Part shown: one piece after another, positions 26,236-34,875 of the stretch
Layout of the letters: every line of letters begins with the position of its first letter
Numbering within the stretch: position 1 is the stretch's first letter
Source of the DNA: Desulfosudis oleivorans Hxd3
Lineage (GTDB): Bacteria > Desulfobacterota > Desulfobacteria > Desulfobacterales > Desulfosudaceae
Direction of reading: 5' to 3'
DNA: 64,000 nt
Assembly: GCF_000018405.1 (NCBI RefSeq)
Contig: NC_009943.1
Span: 1,987,001 to 2,051,000, forward strand
Made by a program: the position numbers and the translations under genes
Notes under the pieces: generated by a model
Databases searched by the model: none
What the model saw: the letters and a program-made list of their open reading frames with translations, nothing else
Told to the model about the DNA's origin: nothing

Positions 26236-26318
26236 TGCACTATCCGTATGTTAAGGGTTGCGGCCATGTCCGGGGACCTGTACACCGGAATAAAGAAGTG
26301 GAACAATAATGCCGGGCG

Positions 26319-27233
26319 TCAGGCCTGGTTTATGAAGTTTTTGTGCCTGAAGGCCGGATCCGGGTACCGGTAAAAGCCTTCTCCGGTTTTTTCTCCCAGC
26401 TTTCCTTCATTAACATATTTTTTTAGAAATTCAACATTGGTGATGGCCCTGGGGTCATTGAGCTGGTTGGCCCACACTTCATTGACCTTGAGCACGGTGT
26501 CAAGGCCGATGGAGTCCATGATACCGAAAGGCCCGACCTTCATGTGCATGATGCCCATCCAGGACCGGTCGATGTCCTCAATGGCGGCCACGCCGCCGGC
26601 GGCCAGAAAAAGGGCCGTGTCGCAGAGGTTCATCAGAAGGGCATTAAAGGCATAGCCGTGGTTTTCTTTTTTAAATACGATGGGTACCTGGCCCAGGCGA
26701 AGGGCAAAGGCCCGGATGGTTTCAGCGGTTTCCGGTGTTGTGCCGGGGTGAGGCATGATGTCCACGATATCGGAGGTCAGGGTGTTATGAAAATGGAAAG
26801 CGGCAAACCGGTCCGGCCGGCCCACGGCATGTGTCAGCATGGAGGGAATCAAAGACGATGTGTTGGTGGTGAAGATCGCCCGGGCAGGGCACAATGGGTG
26901 AAATGTCTCAAACACCCGGCACTTGATCTCCACGGACTCGGTCACAGATTCGCTGATAAAGTCCGCATTCGCCGCGGCCTGCTCGCTGTCCGGGGTCAGG
27001 GTGACCCTTGCCATGGCGGCCGCGGCCTCTTCTCCGGTGAGGCGGTGACGGGAGACGAACCGGCCGGCAAGCTTTTCAAGCCGCTTTTTTGCCGTGTCCA
27101 GCAGGGGAGGGGAGAGATCGTAGATAGCGGTTTCAAACCCCTTGGCGGCACATAGAAAACCGATCTGCTGGCCCATGGTACCGGCCCCCAGAATAAGCAC
27201 TTTTTTGATCTGATCCGCCCTGACCGGTTCCAT
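26319..27233 (-). CDS. 3-hydroxyacyl-CoA dehydrogenase (NAD-binding type)
   Basis: The 304-residue protein has the N-terminal Rossmann motif VLILGAGTMGQQIG and the family motif region PDRFAAFHFHNTLTSDIVDIMPHPGT, followed by the helical C-terminal domain (HGYAFNALLMNLCDTALFL, KTGEGFYRYPDP). It oxidises 3-hydroxyacyl-CoA to 3-ketoacyl-CoA with NAD+, as in beta-oxidation or butanoyl-CoA type pathways. Length fits the stand-alone bacterial enzyme of about 280-310 residues. The ATG at 27233 follows GGGAGA; two upstream in-frame ATGs have poorer sites. No other beta-oxidation gene is adjacent. Confidence 0.88.
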   Translation of the reverse strand: MEPVRADQIKKVLILGAGTMGQQIGFLCAAKGFETAIYDLSPPLLDTAKKRLEKLAGRFVSRHRLTGEEAAAAMARVTLTPDSEQAAANADFISESVTESVEIKCRVFETFHPLCPARAIFTTNTSSLIPSMLTHAVGRPDRFAAFHFHNTLTSDIVDIMPHPGTTPETAETIRAFALRLGQVPIVFKKENHGYAFNALLMNLCDTALFLAAGGVAAIEDIDRSWMGIMHMKVGPFGIMDSIGLDTVLKVNEVWANQLNDPRAITNVEFLKKYVNEGKLGEKTGEGFYRYPDPAFRHKNFINQA

Positions 27234-27624
27234 GTGATTTTCTCCCATAACTGGAGCTTTTTTTGTTTTTTGCACCACAAAGGCGCGGAGAGCGCAAGCG
27301 GCTCTCCAAAGTCTTGGTTTTCCTGAACTGTTTTTGTATGAGATTTTTCTTTTTTTATCAAGCCTTTTATGTCAAAGGCGGCCAGGACTGAACTTTTCCG
27401 GAACCCTTTAACCCGAATATTCATGAAATTTTTCGACAGTGGTAAGTTTTTTATAATATACAGAATGTTTTAATAGATCTCAGACTTTTTTTGAAAATAC
27501 AAACGGTCATGAACGATTTGAGGCATTTTGTGCCAATCGTGAAATATCCGGGTTAATGCTTGCGAATCGACCGGTTCCCCGGATATACTGGCCCTGCTTT
27601 TCAGACCAGCAAAGGAGAAACAGT
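27234..27624. other. Intergenic region with a hairpin and a dispersed motif
   Basis: This gap between divergent genes holds an inverted repeat, GGAGAGC-N7-GCTCTCC (27287-27307), in the leader of the dehydrogenase gene. It also holds CCTTTAACCCGAATATTC (about 27405-27422), which recurs at about 45270. The remainder is AT-rich and I see no gene in it. Confidence 0.5.
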
Positions 27625-27996
27625 ATGAAAACAATCCCCGGTCTCTTATTCGCGGCTGTCCTGCTGTGCCTGTCGTGCCCCCATGCCCACGCTCAGGAGT
27701 TTGGAAAGATTCGCGCCCTGCAACAGCGGGCCGACACCGTGGTGCGGCAGAAAAACAGCTTTGTGGCCCGTGTACTGGATTCCTATCAGATTCCGCACCA
27801 GATCAATGAACAGGGAGTGGTGGTCCGGATTCAGGTGGAGGAGAAGTGGCATGATGTCACGGCCATTGAGATCGTTCCCCTGCTCAGGGAAAACGCAGTG
27901 GACGTCACTGCACCCCGAGAGGTAACGGCCCATGAAATTTATTTTTTCACGGCGGAAGGTGTTCTGGACCTTGTGTCTGAACTGAGGATACGGTGA
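27625..27996 (+). CDS. Small secreted protein of unknown function
   Basis: The 123-residue product has a clear signal peptide (MKTIPGLLFAAVLLCLSCPHAHAQ, cleavage near A22-Q23). The mature part of about 100 residues starts EFGKIRALQQRADTVVRQKNS and is mixed alpha/beta, with no cysteine, repeat or recognised domain. It is presumably periplasmic. AAAGGAGAAACAG gives a strong ribosome site for this ATG; earlier in-frame codons are not part of the signal peptide. It is an isolated gene, convergent with the dehydratase-like pair. Confidence 0.7.
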   Translation: MKTIPGLLFAAVLLCLSCPHAHAQEFGKIRALQQRADTVVRQKNSFVARVLDSYQIPHQINEQGVVVRIQVEEKWHDVTAIEIVPLLRENAVDVTAPREVTAHEIYFFTAEGVLDLVSELRIR

Positions 27997-28071
27997 TTTG
28001 GATGAGGGGCAGGGACCGGGCAAAGGCAGCCTCGCCGGTGTGGCCCGTCGGATTTTTGCCCGTTATTTTTT

Positions 28072-29346
28072 TTATTTATCCATCAGCTCGATAAAGCCTT
28101 CGACACGGGTCTTGATCTGCTCTTCGGAAAAGGCCCTGGGGTCGTTCATGTCGCACTGAATGATCAGCACCGGTATGTCGCATTCCTGCTGAATGGCGTT
28201 TTTCAGGTCGATCATGCCGGTGCTCGACGGCCGGCACGACAGATTTTCGTGCAGGATCACACCGTCGATGCGGTATTCCTGGATGGCCTGTTTGAAGTAG
28301 CTAATCCGCTTTTCAAGATTGTAGGTGTAAGGCACGTCCATCATGGCCCGTGCCACATGTCGCAGCGTCTCGGCGTATCCCATGCTCACAGGTTTGGGTG
28401 GGGCAAAGGAAAAGGTGTAGGGCTCATAAACCACAACGGCGCCGTACCGGGCCAGATCGTACATGAACCGCATTCGGTACCAGAAGGGAATCCCTTCAAA
28501 CATCAGCCGGTAGCGCTCCTTCCCTGTCAAGGTGCCTTTGCCCTGCTCGGCCCGCTGCCGGATATCGGTCAGGATCTTCTCAAAGAATTTGATGCCGGAA
28601 CGTGCCCCGGGCATGACCACCAGGGGAAAAAACGAGGCGGACGTCTCGGCCATGCTGTAGGGTGTGGGCACGCGTTTGCGGTACTCGTATATATCCCGCC
28701 ACAGGACGCTCAACTGTTCGGACTTTTCCGCCGCCCGGACCATCCGGTCGATGTTCGGTTCTTTCCCCGTGTGCTTTTTGACAAAATCGAAAAATTCATA
28801 GAACTGTTCCACCAGGTAGGTCACGTACCCCTCGATGGTGCGCTCGTCCGTGCCGCTGACGATCTTGGGACAGTCGAACACGAACAGGGGAACGTCCAGC
28901 TTTTCCGCCTGGACCTGGAACCATTTCCAGTGAGTGTCGCAGATGGTGTTGGTGCAGGTGATGATATCCGGCCGGGCGATGCCGCCGTGTTTTAAGGGCG
29001 CCTGTGTATCCACCGCGCCGATGTTGGTTTTACAGTAGGAGCACAAGTCCCGGGAGTAGCCCATGCTTTCGGCATGTTCGATCAGCCGGCGGGACTGCTT
29101 CTGGGCCGCGGCCACGGTGGCCATGTTTTCCGGATGCAGGGGAAAGATATCGAGCCCCAGCAAAAGCTCGATGGGAAACCCGGCGCAGGTCCAGGCCGTT
29201 TTTTTCCACGGCAGCAGGCTGTATAATTTGCCCGTGAGAAAATACCAGGTCATGGGCCACCGGAGGGCCTTTGCGTGGGGCAGGGTGTCGACCCGGAGCG
29301 GGGCACTCTCATCTGTTGCAGGAGGGTTCGGTTTTTCTGCGTTCAT
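28072..29346 (-). CDS. 2-hydroxyacyl-CoA dehydratase/benzoyl-CoA reductase-type subunit (larger)
   Basis: The 424-residue protein belongs to the HgdB/BcrB-like family, whose paired subunits hold 4Fe-4S clusters and catalyse radical 2-hydroxyacyl-CoA dehydration or aromatic ring reduction. Cysteines in family positions are seen in TCAGFPIE, LCSYCKTNIG, CTNTICDTHWKW, LSCRPSSTGM and IIQCDMND. The gene lies 59 bases downstream of a second family member on the same strand, so the two probably form a heterodimer. No BadG/HgdC-type activator ATPase is encoded in the window, although the family needs one for electron injection. The exact substrate cannot be read from sequence. Confidence 0.82.
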   Translation of the reverse strand: MNAEKPNPPATDESAPLRVDTLPHAKALRWPMTWYFLTGKLYSLLPWKKTAWTCAGFPIELLLGLDIFPLHPENMATVAAAQKQSRRLIEHAESMGYSRDLCSYCKTNIGAVDTQAPLKHGGIARPDIITCTNTICDTHWKWFQVQAEKLDVPLFVFDCPKIVSGTDERTIEGYVTYLVEQFYEFFDFVKKHTGKEPNIDRMVRAAEKSEQLSVLWRDIYEYRKRVPTPYSMAETSASFFPLVVMPGARSGIKFFEKILTDIRQRAEQGKGTLTGKERYRLMFEGIPFWYRMRFMYDLARYGAVVVYEPYTFSFAPPKPVSMGYAETLRHVARAMMDVPYTYNLEKRISYFKQAIQEYRIDGVILHENLSCRPSSTGMIDLKNAIQQECDIPVLIIQCDMNDPRAFSEEQIKTRVEGFIELMDK

Positions 29347-29405
29347 AATTGTCGTTGTCTTTTAATTTATTTGTTTTACTTTAAAAAAAACATGAAAGAT
29401 CCAAA

Positions 29406-30437
29406 TTATTCCATCTCCGCGAATGCGGCCAGCCGGGTTGCCATCTGATTGTCCGGTGTGGGTGTGTATTCCCGCTCCACGTGCAGCACCCGGCATCCTT
29501 TTTCTTTAAGGGCGTTGTTCACCAGGACCGCGTCATAGGCATAGGGCTCGCAGAACTTGAGACACTGAGAAATCACAGCCCTGATACCCGACTGTTCGAG
29601 AGCTGTTTCCAGATACTGGGCGCGCTTACTCAGGCCCAGCTTGGTGGCGGGTTTTGGTATGGACAGATAATACCGGGCCAGAGCCTCAAAGGGGTTTTCC
29701 TCTTCAGGAATCAGGGTTGCAAAATAGCGCTCCCCGATGGAAAGATCATCCCGGACCACACGAAATCCGGCTTCGTCGATCTGTTCCATCAACTCCGGAT
29801 AGGTGACGTCCGAGCCGGTCAGCAGCACTTTTATTTTATCTGCGGGAAAAGGCCCCCGGTTTTTCATTGTCGCAATGGCGGCATCGATTTCCTTTATGGC
29901 TTCCGGCTTGGGCAGGGTCATGCTTTTTACCAGGACCTCCAGGTATTCCCGGTTGGTTATGTCTTTTTCCATCCGAAGCCCGGAAAAAACCTGAAGCTTC
30001 TTTTTGATGGTGTTGGATTCACGGCAGGCGTCGGCCAGCATTGCCTCGTTAACAAGGATGCCGAACTGACGATAAAGGGCGTCGACCAGCCGCCACAGCT
30101 CGGTTTTCATGAATCGGACGGCCGGGACATCGTCTTTCAAAGGGGTGTTGAACCAATGCAGAAACGGCGTACGCACATGGCGCTTCCACACATCGTGATG
30201 CCGGTTGGTGGCATTGCAGCCCTGAGCGATAACGATCCCGGCCCACTGACCGGTTTTTGCCAGGGCCTCGGTCAGCATGCTGCGGGCGGCCGGGCAGAAA
30301 AAGGCCGGCAGGTAGCGATCCGCCGGATCATTGGATACGTGTACGTTCCCGAGGATCTTGTACGGCACAAACCCGGCAGCCGCGATAACCTCTTCTGGCA
30401 TGTCATGGGATGCGTCAAAATAGGCGATGGTTTCCAT
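29406..30437 (-). CDS. 2-hydroxyacyl-CoA dehydratase-type subunit (smaller)
   Basis: The 343-residue protein is the shorter partner of the pair. Family features are YFDASHDMPEEVIAAAGFVPYK at the N-terminus, FFCPAARSML and IAQGCNATNRHHDVW (cluster Cys), the second Rossmann-like half KVLLTGSDVTYPELM, and SQCLKFCEPYAYD near the end. The reading frame stays open 75 codons further upstream, but that part lies in a dispersed repeat and is unlikely to be translated. I use the ATG at 30437, where the family alignment begins; its ribosome site is weak. It precedes the larger subunit gene by 59 bases. Confidence 0.8.
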   Translation of the reverse strand: METIAYFDASHDMPEEVIAAAGFVPYKILGNVHVSNDPADRYLPAFFCPAARSMLTEALAKTGQWAGIVIAQGCNATNRHHDVWKRHVRTPFLHWFNTPLKDDVPAVRFMKTELWRLVDALYRQFGILVNEAMLADACRESNTIKKKLQVFSGLRMEKDITNREYLEVLVKSMTLPKPEAIKEIDAAIATMKNRGPFPADKIKVLLTGSDVTYPELMEQIDEAGFRVVRDDLSIGERYFATLIPEEENPFEALARYYLSIPKPATKLGLSKRAQYLETALEQSGIRAVISQCLKFCEPYAYDAVLVNNALKEKGCRVLHVEREYTPTPDNQMATRLAAFAEME

Positions 30438-30479
30438 AAGGTTCTTGCTGTGCCTCTTTTTAGAGAAAATATTTATCAA

Positions 30480-30680
30480 CTGTTCAATCAGGTAAATTAG
30501 TGCCCATCCATTTAACATGGATGACACCATGTGGTGTTTCCAAGCCAGAAATGAGAATTTTTTCGCAAGATCAAGGAAAACAAGGGCTGACACGGAGGCG
30601 TACTGCGGTACGCCGCACAAGGAAGCCCGAAGTTTGACGCAGAGATTGCGGAAAAAGGCCATTTATGGATGGAAACTAAT
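30480..30680. repeat. Dispersed-type repeat with internal hairpin in a 640-base gap
   Basis: The gap 30438-31080 has no convincing gene. At 30597-30614 GGCGTAC-TGCG-GTACGCC forms a 7-4-7 hairpin. The surrounding ~150 bases stay open in both directions and give Arg/Lys-rich or hydrophobic peptides without a ribosome site, a pattern I associate with repeated non-coding elements. The stretch 30690-31060 is AT-rich and I see nothing else in it. Confidence 0.4.
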
Positions 30681-31080
30681 TAACCTGTATGTCGCCGCAT
30701 GTCAAGCGTCAAGCAGCATGTCTACAGTCAAGGCCGCTTCAGCCGTTTTTTGGCAAAAAAAGCGACACTTTTTGACGTTTTGCCTGATCCTTCCTCCCGA
30801 TTTTATCCTGCTGAACAAGACTGTTCCAGTTTTTCAGGAAACCGGTGATATCTCATTAACTATCTGTTTTATAAAAAACAATAATTGAAAAAGGCGCTTG
30901 TTGAATGACTTTCTGATTATAACTTCAATATTTTCATATTATATTAAAATCAAATTGTTTCAGACCTTTAAATTCCATTATGTAGAAAAAACGATTTACT
31001 GGCATGCCTATTGCAAATTATGAGTATAAACAAGGAAACTTGCGTCACACCACAACTTTTTATAACAAGGGGCATGTATC

Positions 31081-31626
31081 ATGAAACAGAGCATATATGC
31101 AATGGTTCTTGGCACCATCATCCTGCTGTATGGCACGGGGCTCGCTGTGGCGGAGCAGATGATCGATCTGGGCAACTCGGCCATTGCCGCTTTCGGCACT
31201 GATCCGGTGCTGGTGGATGCGGTAAAGAAAGAGAATGCCAGGGCCAGAACCCTGGACGAGATAAAGGTTTTGGATCAGCAGTGGGCGGTAACCCAGGCAG
31301 AAAACGAGTTTGTGAAAACCGTGCTGGAAAACGAGATTGCCGATTACCTGAAGGACATTCAGAAGCAGCAGGCCTATTATGCTAAAATTTTTCTGGTGGA
31401 CAACCAGGGGGCGCTGGTTGCTGCCACGAATAAGATTTCAGACTACTGGCAGGGAGATGAAGCCCAATTCACACATACGGTTGCCACAGGTACGATTCAG
31501 GTGTCTGACGTTGAGTTCGATCCCGGTGCCCAAACCTATTTGCTTCAGATCTCCGTGCCGGTGAAAGATGAGGGCGCTGTAATCGGGGCCATTACCTTTG
31601 GTATTGATCTGAGGGCGTTTCAGTAG
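31081..31626 (+). CDS. Stand-alone periplasmic Cache/PDC-like sensor domain protein
   Basis: The 181-residue protein has a signal peptide or N-terminal anchor (MKQSIYAMVLGTIILLYGTG, then LAVAEQ) and a single PDC/Cache-like fold: a long first helix, then IFLVDNQGALVAATNKISDYWQGDE and a closing VKDEGAVIGAITFGIDL strand pair. Such domains are normally the sensor part of chemoreceptors or histidine kinases. Here the protein ends right after it, so it is a free periplasmic binder or the partner of a separate transducer (inference). The start follows AACAAGGGG. No transducer gene adjoins it. Confidence 0.72.
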   Translation: MKQSIYAMVLGTIILLYGTGLAVAEQMIDLGNSAIAAFGTDPVLVDAVKKENARARTLDEIKVLDQQWAVTQAENEFVKTVLENEIADYLKDIQKQQAYYAKIFLVDNQGALVAATNKISDYWQGDEAQFTHTVATGTIQVSDVEFDPGAQTYLLQISVPVKDEGAVIGAITFGIDLRAFQ

Positions 31627-31721
31627 GCCGTTCTGAAAAGTCCGCCCTTAATCCGACAGGAGCCATCTGCCAACCGCGCACATAATCATGTTCCGGTATA
31701 AGCATCCCCCGCTGCAAACTC

Positions 31722-32543
31722 TCAGGCCCAGCGAATGACCGGCGCGTTTCGTTCCGGCATGCGGTGGTACTTGAATTTCGGGTGGCCCACCATCATGGCG
31801 CCGAAGTTCTTTTCACCTTCGGCCAGGCCCAGATCCGCCTGAAGCGGCTTCCAGGTCATGGCCGCGGCATTGAAAAATCCGTTCCAGCAGGCCCCCAGGC
31901 CAAAGGCGGGCACGGCCAGTTCCAGGTAGGTCAGGGCGATGGTGCAGGCGCTCTGGGAAGAGGGGTTGGCCGCAGGGCCGTTGGCCAGGATCAGATGGGG
32001 TGCGCCCCGGCTTACCACGTCCACGCCAAAGTCCCAGGCCCCCACCACCAGGTCAAAATGCATGGCTTTGGCCATGGCCGGTGCCGCGGACAGCATGTGG
32101 CGCATCCAGTCGATCACATGGCCGCTTAAGCGCCGCACTTCATCTTTATCGTAAATCACCTGCCACTGTACCGGCTGCATGTTGTGTCCTGACGGCGCGT
32201 ATCGGGCGATGTGAATCAGTTTTTCAAGGGTCTGGCGGTCCACGGGTTTGTCCTTGTAGGTACGAATGGACCGGCGATAGCGCAGAAAATGTTCGGCCTG
32301 TTCCGGGGAGAGCAGCCATTCGGGTTTTACCGGCAGGCAGTCTTCAGGTTTCAGGTCGACATGGGAAAGCGCGCCGGTAGGGCAGACCGCCACGCAGTGG
32401 CCGCAACGGATACATACCGTTTCCGCGCCGGTCACCGGTGTCGGCACGCTGTCAGAGTTGATTTTGATAATCTTGACCGGGCACTCGGCCGCGCAGATGT
32501 TGTCCCGGTTGCATTTGTCCGCGTCAATGGTGAAAAGAGGCAT
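31722..32543 (-). CDS. Ferredoxin-nitroreductase fusion protein
   Basis: In this 273-residue protein the first ~70 residues carry two 4Fe-4S motifs (CNRDNICAAECP and CIRCGHCVAVCP). The remainder is an FMN nitroreductase fold, starting RYRRSIRTYKDKPVDRQTLEKL and continuing APSGHNMQPVQW, with a late LGLAEGEKNFGAMMVGHPK loop. The architecture is that of ferredoxin-linked nitroreductases common in anaerobes, where electrons pass from the clusters to FMN. The natural acceptor is unknown. The gene stands alone, 45 bases upstream of the tandem unknown genes' last stop. Confidence 0.88.
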   Translation of the reverse strand: MPLFTIDADKCNRDNICAAECPVKIIKINSDSVPTPVTGAETVCIRCGHCVAVCPTGALSHVDLKPEDCLPVKPEWLLSPEQAEHFLRYRRSIRTYKDKPVDRQTLEKLIHIARYAPSGHNMQPVQWQVIYDKDEVRRLSGHVIDWMRHMLSAAPAMAKAMHFDLVVGAWDFGVDVVSRGAPHLILANGPAANPSSQSACTIALTYLELAVPAFGLGACWNGFFNAAAMTWKPLQADLGLAEGEKNFGAMMVGHPKFKYHRMPERNAPVIRWA

Positions 32544-32588
32544 GATTCTGTCCTTATCTTAAAAATTTACAGTACACAGCAACCGGTG

Positions 32589-34853
32589 TTATGGCTGCCG
32601 GGGCATGGCCGTATCAATCTCGCTTTTCAGAATAATACCGGACTCCACCTCATCATCCAGAAGGGCAAAAGGAAGGGCAACGCTTCGAATTTTTTTTCTG
32701 TCGATCAGATGGTCATCCGGTTTTTCCAGGTCCTTTTTTAACACAGTTTCCAGAAGATTGATATATTTGCGGGCGTTTCGAATAAAATGGGCCGGGGACT
32801 GAATCAGGGTGTAGCAGCCGGAAGCTGAATAAACGCCGATATTGAAGCGCGCCAGCCGCTCCACGTTCTGAATCGCTTCATGATAAAGAAAAAGAATCAC
32901 TTTGGCGGTCCCCACGGTCACCTCGGGAAGGGTGTTCCACATGTATCCCGCAAGGATGCATTTTAAACTGGGGGAGTAGTTGGTCACGGAAACATCTTCA
33001 GCATATTCTTTCATCTGGTTGTTCAGCCTGTCCTGGAAAAACCGGTACGCGTCTTCGGACTCATCCCGAATCCAGCCGAGGATTTTAAAAGACTGCCTTG
33101 ATGTGTCAAAAACAATATCCTGCTGGTCGGTCAACGTCCGGCTGCTCAGAAGGGTGTCCTCGTCTTTTTTCAGCATCATAATCAGAATTCCGGCCTGTCT
33201 GATCCAGAATTCGGCCCTCATGTCCGTAATCGACGCGATGGCTGAACTTTTATTAAACAGGCGCAACGCATTGTTCAGATGCGCCATGCTTTCCCGGATC
33301 GTCTCTTCCCGGGACAATGGACTCTTTTTCTTTCTGAAAGTGGCAATCAATTGAATCGCGCGGGTATAATACAGCAGGCCGGTTTCTGTGTGTGCTTCAG
33401 GCTCATCCGGATAGTGACGCGTCAGAATATCGGTCTCCCGGACAGACCGGTCAAAAAACGCTTCAGCCAGTTCCGGGTCTGACTGGTGCATGGACAGATA
33501 ATGATAGATGACGCCCCGGCAGGTGCGTGCCACCATATGGCGCGGGTAAGAAGCCAGGATGGTGGAAAGCACTTCATTGGCCTCATGCAGCATCCGTTTG
33601 GCGATAAGGCTTCTGGCCACCTCAATGGCCAGGAGCGAATCCTGAGGAAATTTTCGAATGGCGGACAGGGCCTTGTTGCCGCCGGCTGAATGGTCCGGGA
33701 AAAAGAGTTCGTTCCGAAAGGCGTGATACGCCTCCTCTGTGGTGGGCATGACCCCCTCCTCAAGGAGCTGGGGGACAAAGTCGAAATAGAGGTAGGACCA
33801 GAAATGGTCTACATGCCACGCCCTTGTGTATGTTGTGCCTGGAAAGCCGGTGACCAGTTCATCAAATTCTTTATTAAACGTCACTTTGATGTCGGCGATA
33901 TTAACGCACAGCCTGGCAAAATCGGTCATCCGTACAGGGGTGATGCCCGTTCTTTTCAGAGACAATAACGCCTGAATAAACTGACTCGCCTGGTCAAAAG
34001 GTCCCGCGCTGATGGCCACGATAATGGAGCATTGCCGGCTGCTGTGGTCGGAAAGGGCCCAGCGGATCGGCATCTGGTAGGCCAGGGCCAGGCTGCTGCG
34101 AATGGCTCTGGCATAGAGCCTGGGCTCACCGGATGGGCCCGGCGCCCTGGGAAGGTCCAGATGGGCCGTGGAAAGGGTGAACGATATTCTATGCGGCTCA
34201 ATACGGGGCAGGTTCAGGTCGGCAATGCACTGGCGCAGTTCCGACTGCAGCCACTCCACGGCCTTGATATCCAGGATGCCGCCGGCGGCCTGAAGGGCAA
34301 AGGCGATGCGGACCCCTTCTTTTTCCTCAGCCGGTAACGGCTCAGCAGACCGGGTATCGGCCAGCGCCATGAGCATTTCATAGTTCCACCCCAGCTCCGG
34401 CCGCTTTGCCCCCAGCCAGAACGCCAGCAGCCGCAGAACATTTCTTTTTTTTGGCGTGTTGGGATGAAAGTCTTTTTTCAAACGGCTGAACATGGATGCC
34501 TGAACCGGCATCATGCAAAACCGGTTGGCATATGTGTTAAGGGATTCCAGCAGGCTGTTTACCGATCTTGTGCCAAGGACCTGGGCCAGCAGGTCGGAAA
34601 ATGTCCGGCCTTCAATAGAAGCGGAAGAAGCTGGATTGGTTTCGAGAAATGCAAGAAAGGCGGCCTCGGTTTTTTCCCTTACCAGACCGGAATCCACCGC
34701 GTAAGAAAGCAGGGCCGGCATCACGTCGGAAAAGCCCTTGCGCATGTCCGCCTTGAAATCAGCATAAGCGGCAACCGACGGAAGCATACCGAGCAGGGCA
34801 TATTTTGCGTTCCCGTTCTCTCCATTGCTGGTCTTTTGCTTTAAGTGGCGCAT
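32589..34853 (-). CDS. Unknown ~750-residue helical/TPR-like protein, copy B
   Basis: A 754-residue soluble protein with no signal peptide. Residues ~20-330 are almost the same as in the copy encoded just upstream (shared stretches include KADMRKGFSDVMPALLSYAV and the EPHRISFTLSTAH region). Residues ~330-754 are more divergent but collinear. The middle (~415-560) looks like TPR-type helical repeats (LLAIEVARSLIAKRMLHEAN; EAHTETGLLYYTRAIQL). Both end with RFNIGVYSASGCYT, then DLEKPDDHLIDRKKI and PFALLDDEVES. Start: ATG 34853 after GGGGGA; in-frame codons further upstream merely read the end of the other gene out of frame. Gap to the upstream gene is 22 bases. I do not recognise the family. Confidence 0.75.
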   Translation of the reverse strand: MRHLKQKTSNGENGNAKYALLGMLPSVAAYADFKADMRKGFSDVMPALLSYAVDSGLVREKTEAAFLAFLETNPASSASIEGRTFSDLLAQVLGTRSVNSLLESLNTYANRFCMMPVQASMFSRLKKDFHPNTPKKRNVLRLLAFWLGAKRPELGWNYEMLMALADTRSAEPLPAEEKEGVRIAFALQAAGGILDIKAVEWLQSELRQCIADLNLPRIEPHRISFTLSTAHLDLPRAPGPSGEPRLYARAIRSSLALAYQMPIRWALSDHSSRQCSIIVAISAGPFDQASQFIQALLSLKRTGITPVRMTDFARLCVNIADIKVTFNKEFDELVTGFPGTTYTRAWHVDHFWSYLYFDFVPQLLEEGVMPTTEEAYHAFRNELFFPDHSAGGNKALSAIRKFPQDSLLAIEVARSLIAKRMLHEANEVLSTILASYPRHMVARTCRGVIYHYLSMHQSDPELAEAFFDRSVRETDILTRHYPDEPEAHTETGLLYYTRAIQLIATFRKKKSPLSREETIRESMAHLNNALRLFNKSSAIASITDMRAEFWIRQAGILIMMLKKDEDTLLSSRTLTDQQDIVFDTSRQSFKILGWIRDESEDAYRFFQDRLNNQMKEYAEDVSVTNYSPSLKCILAGYMWNTLPEVTVGTAKVILFLYHEAIQNVERLARFNIGVYSASGCYTLIQSPAHFIRNARKYINLLETVLKKDLEKPDDHLIDRKKIRSVALPFALLDDEVESGIILKSEIDTAMPRQP

Positions 34854-34875
34854 GCTTCCCCCGACGCTTTCTGTT

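Noticed and set aside
30438..30662. 75-codon N-terminal extension of the smaller dehydratase subunit
   Set aside because: It reads through the repeat, and the family homology begins at the ATG at 30437.
30517..30888. 123-codon plus-strand frame in the dehydratase-cache gap
   Set aside because: Lies in the hairpin-bearing repeat, Arg/Lys-rich, without ribosome site or domain.
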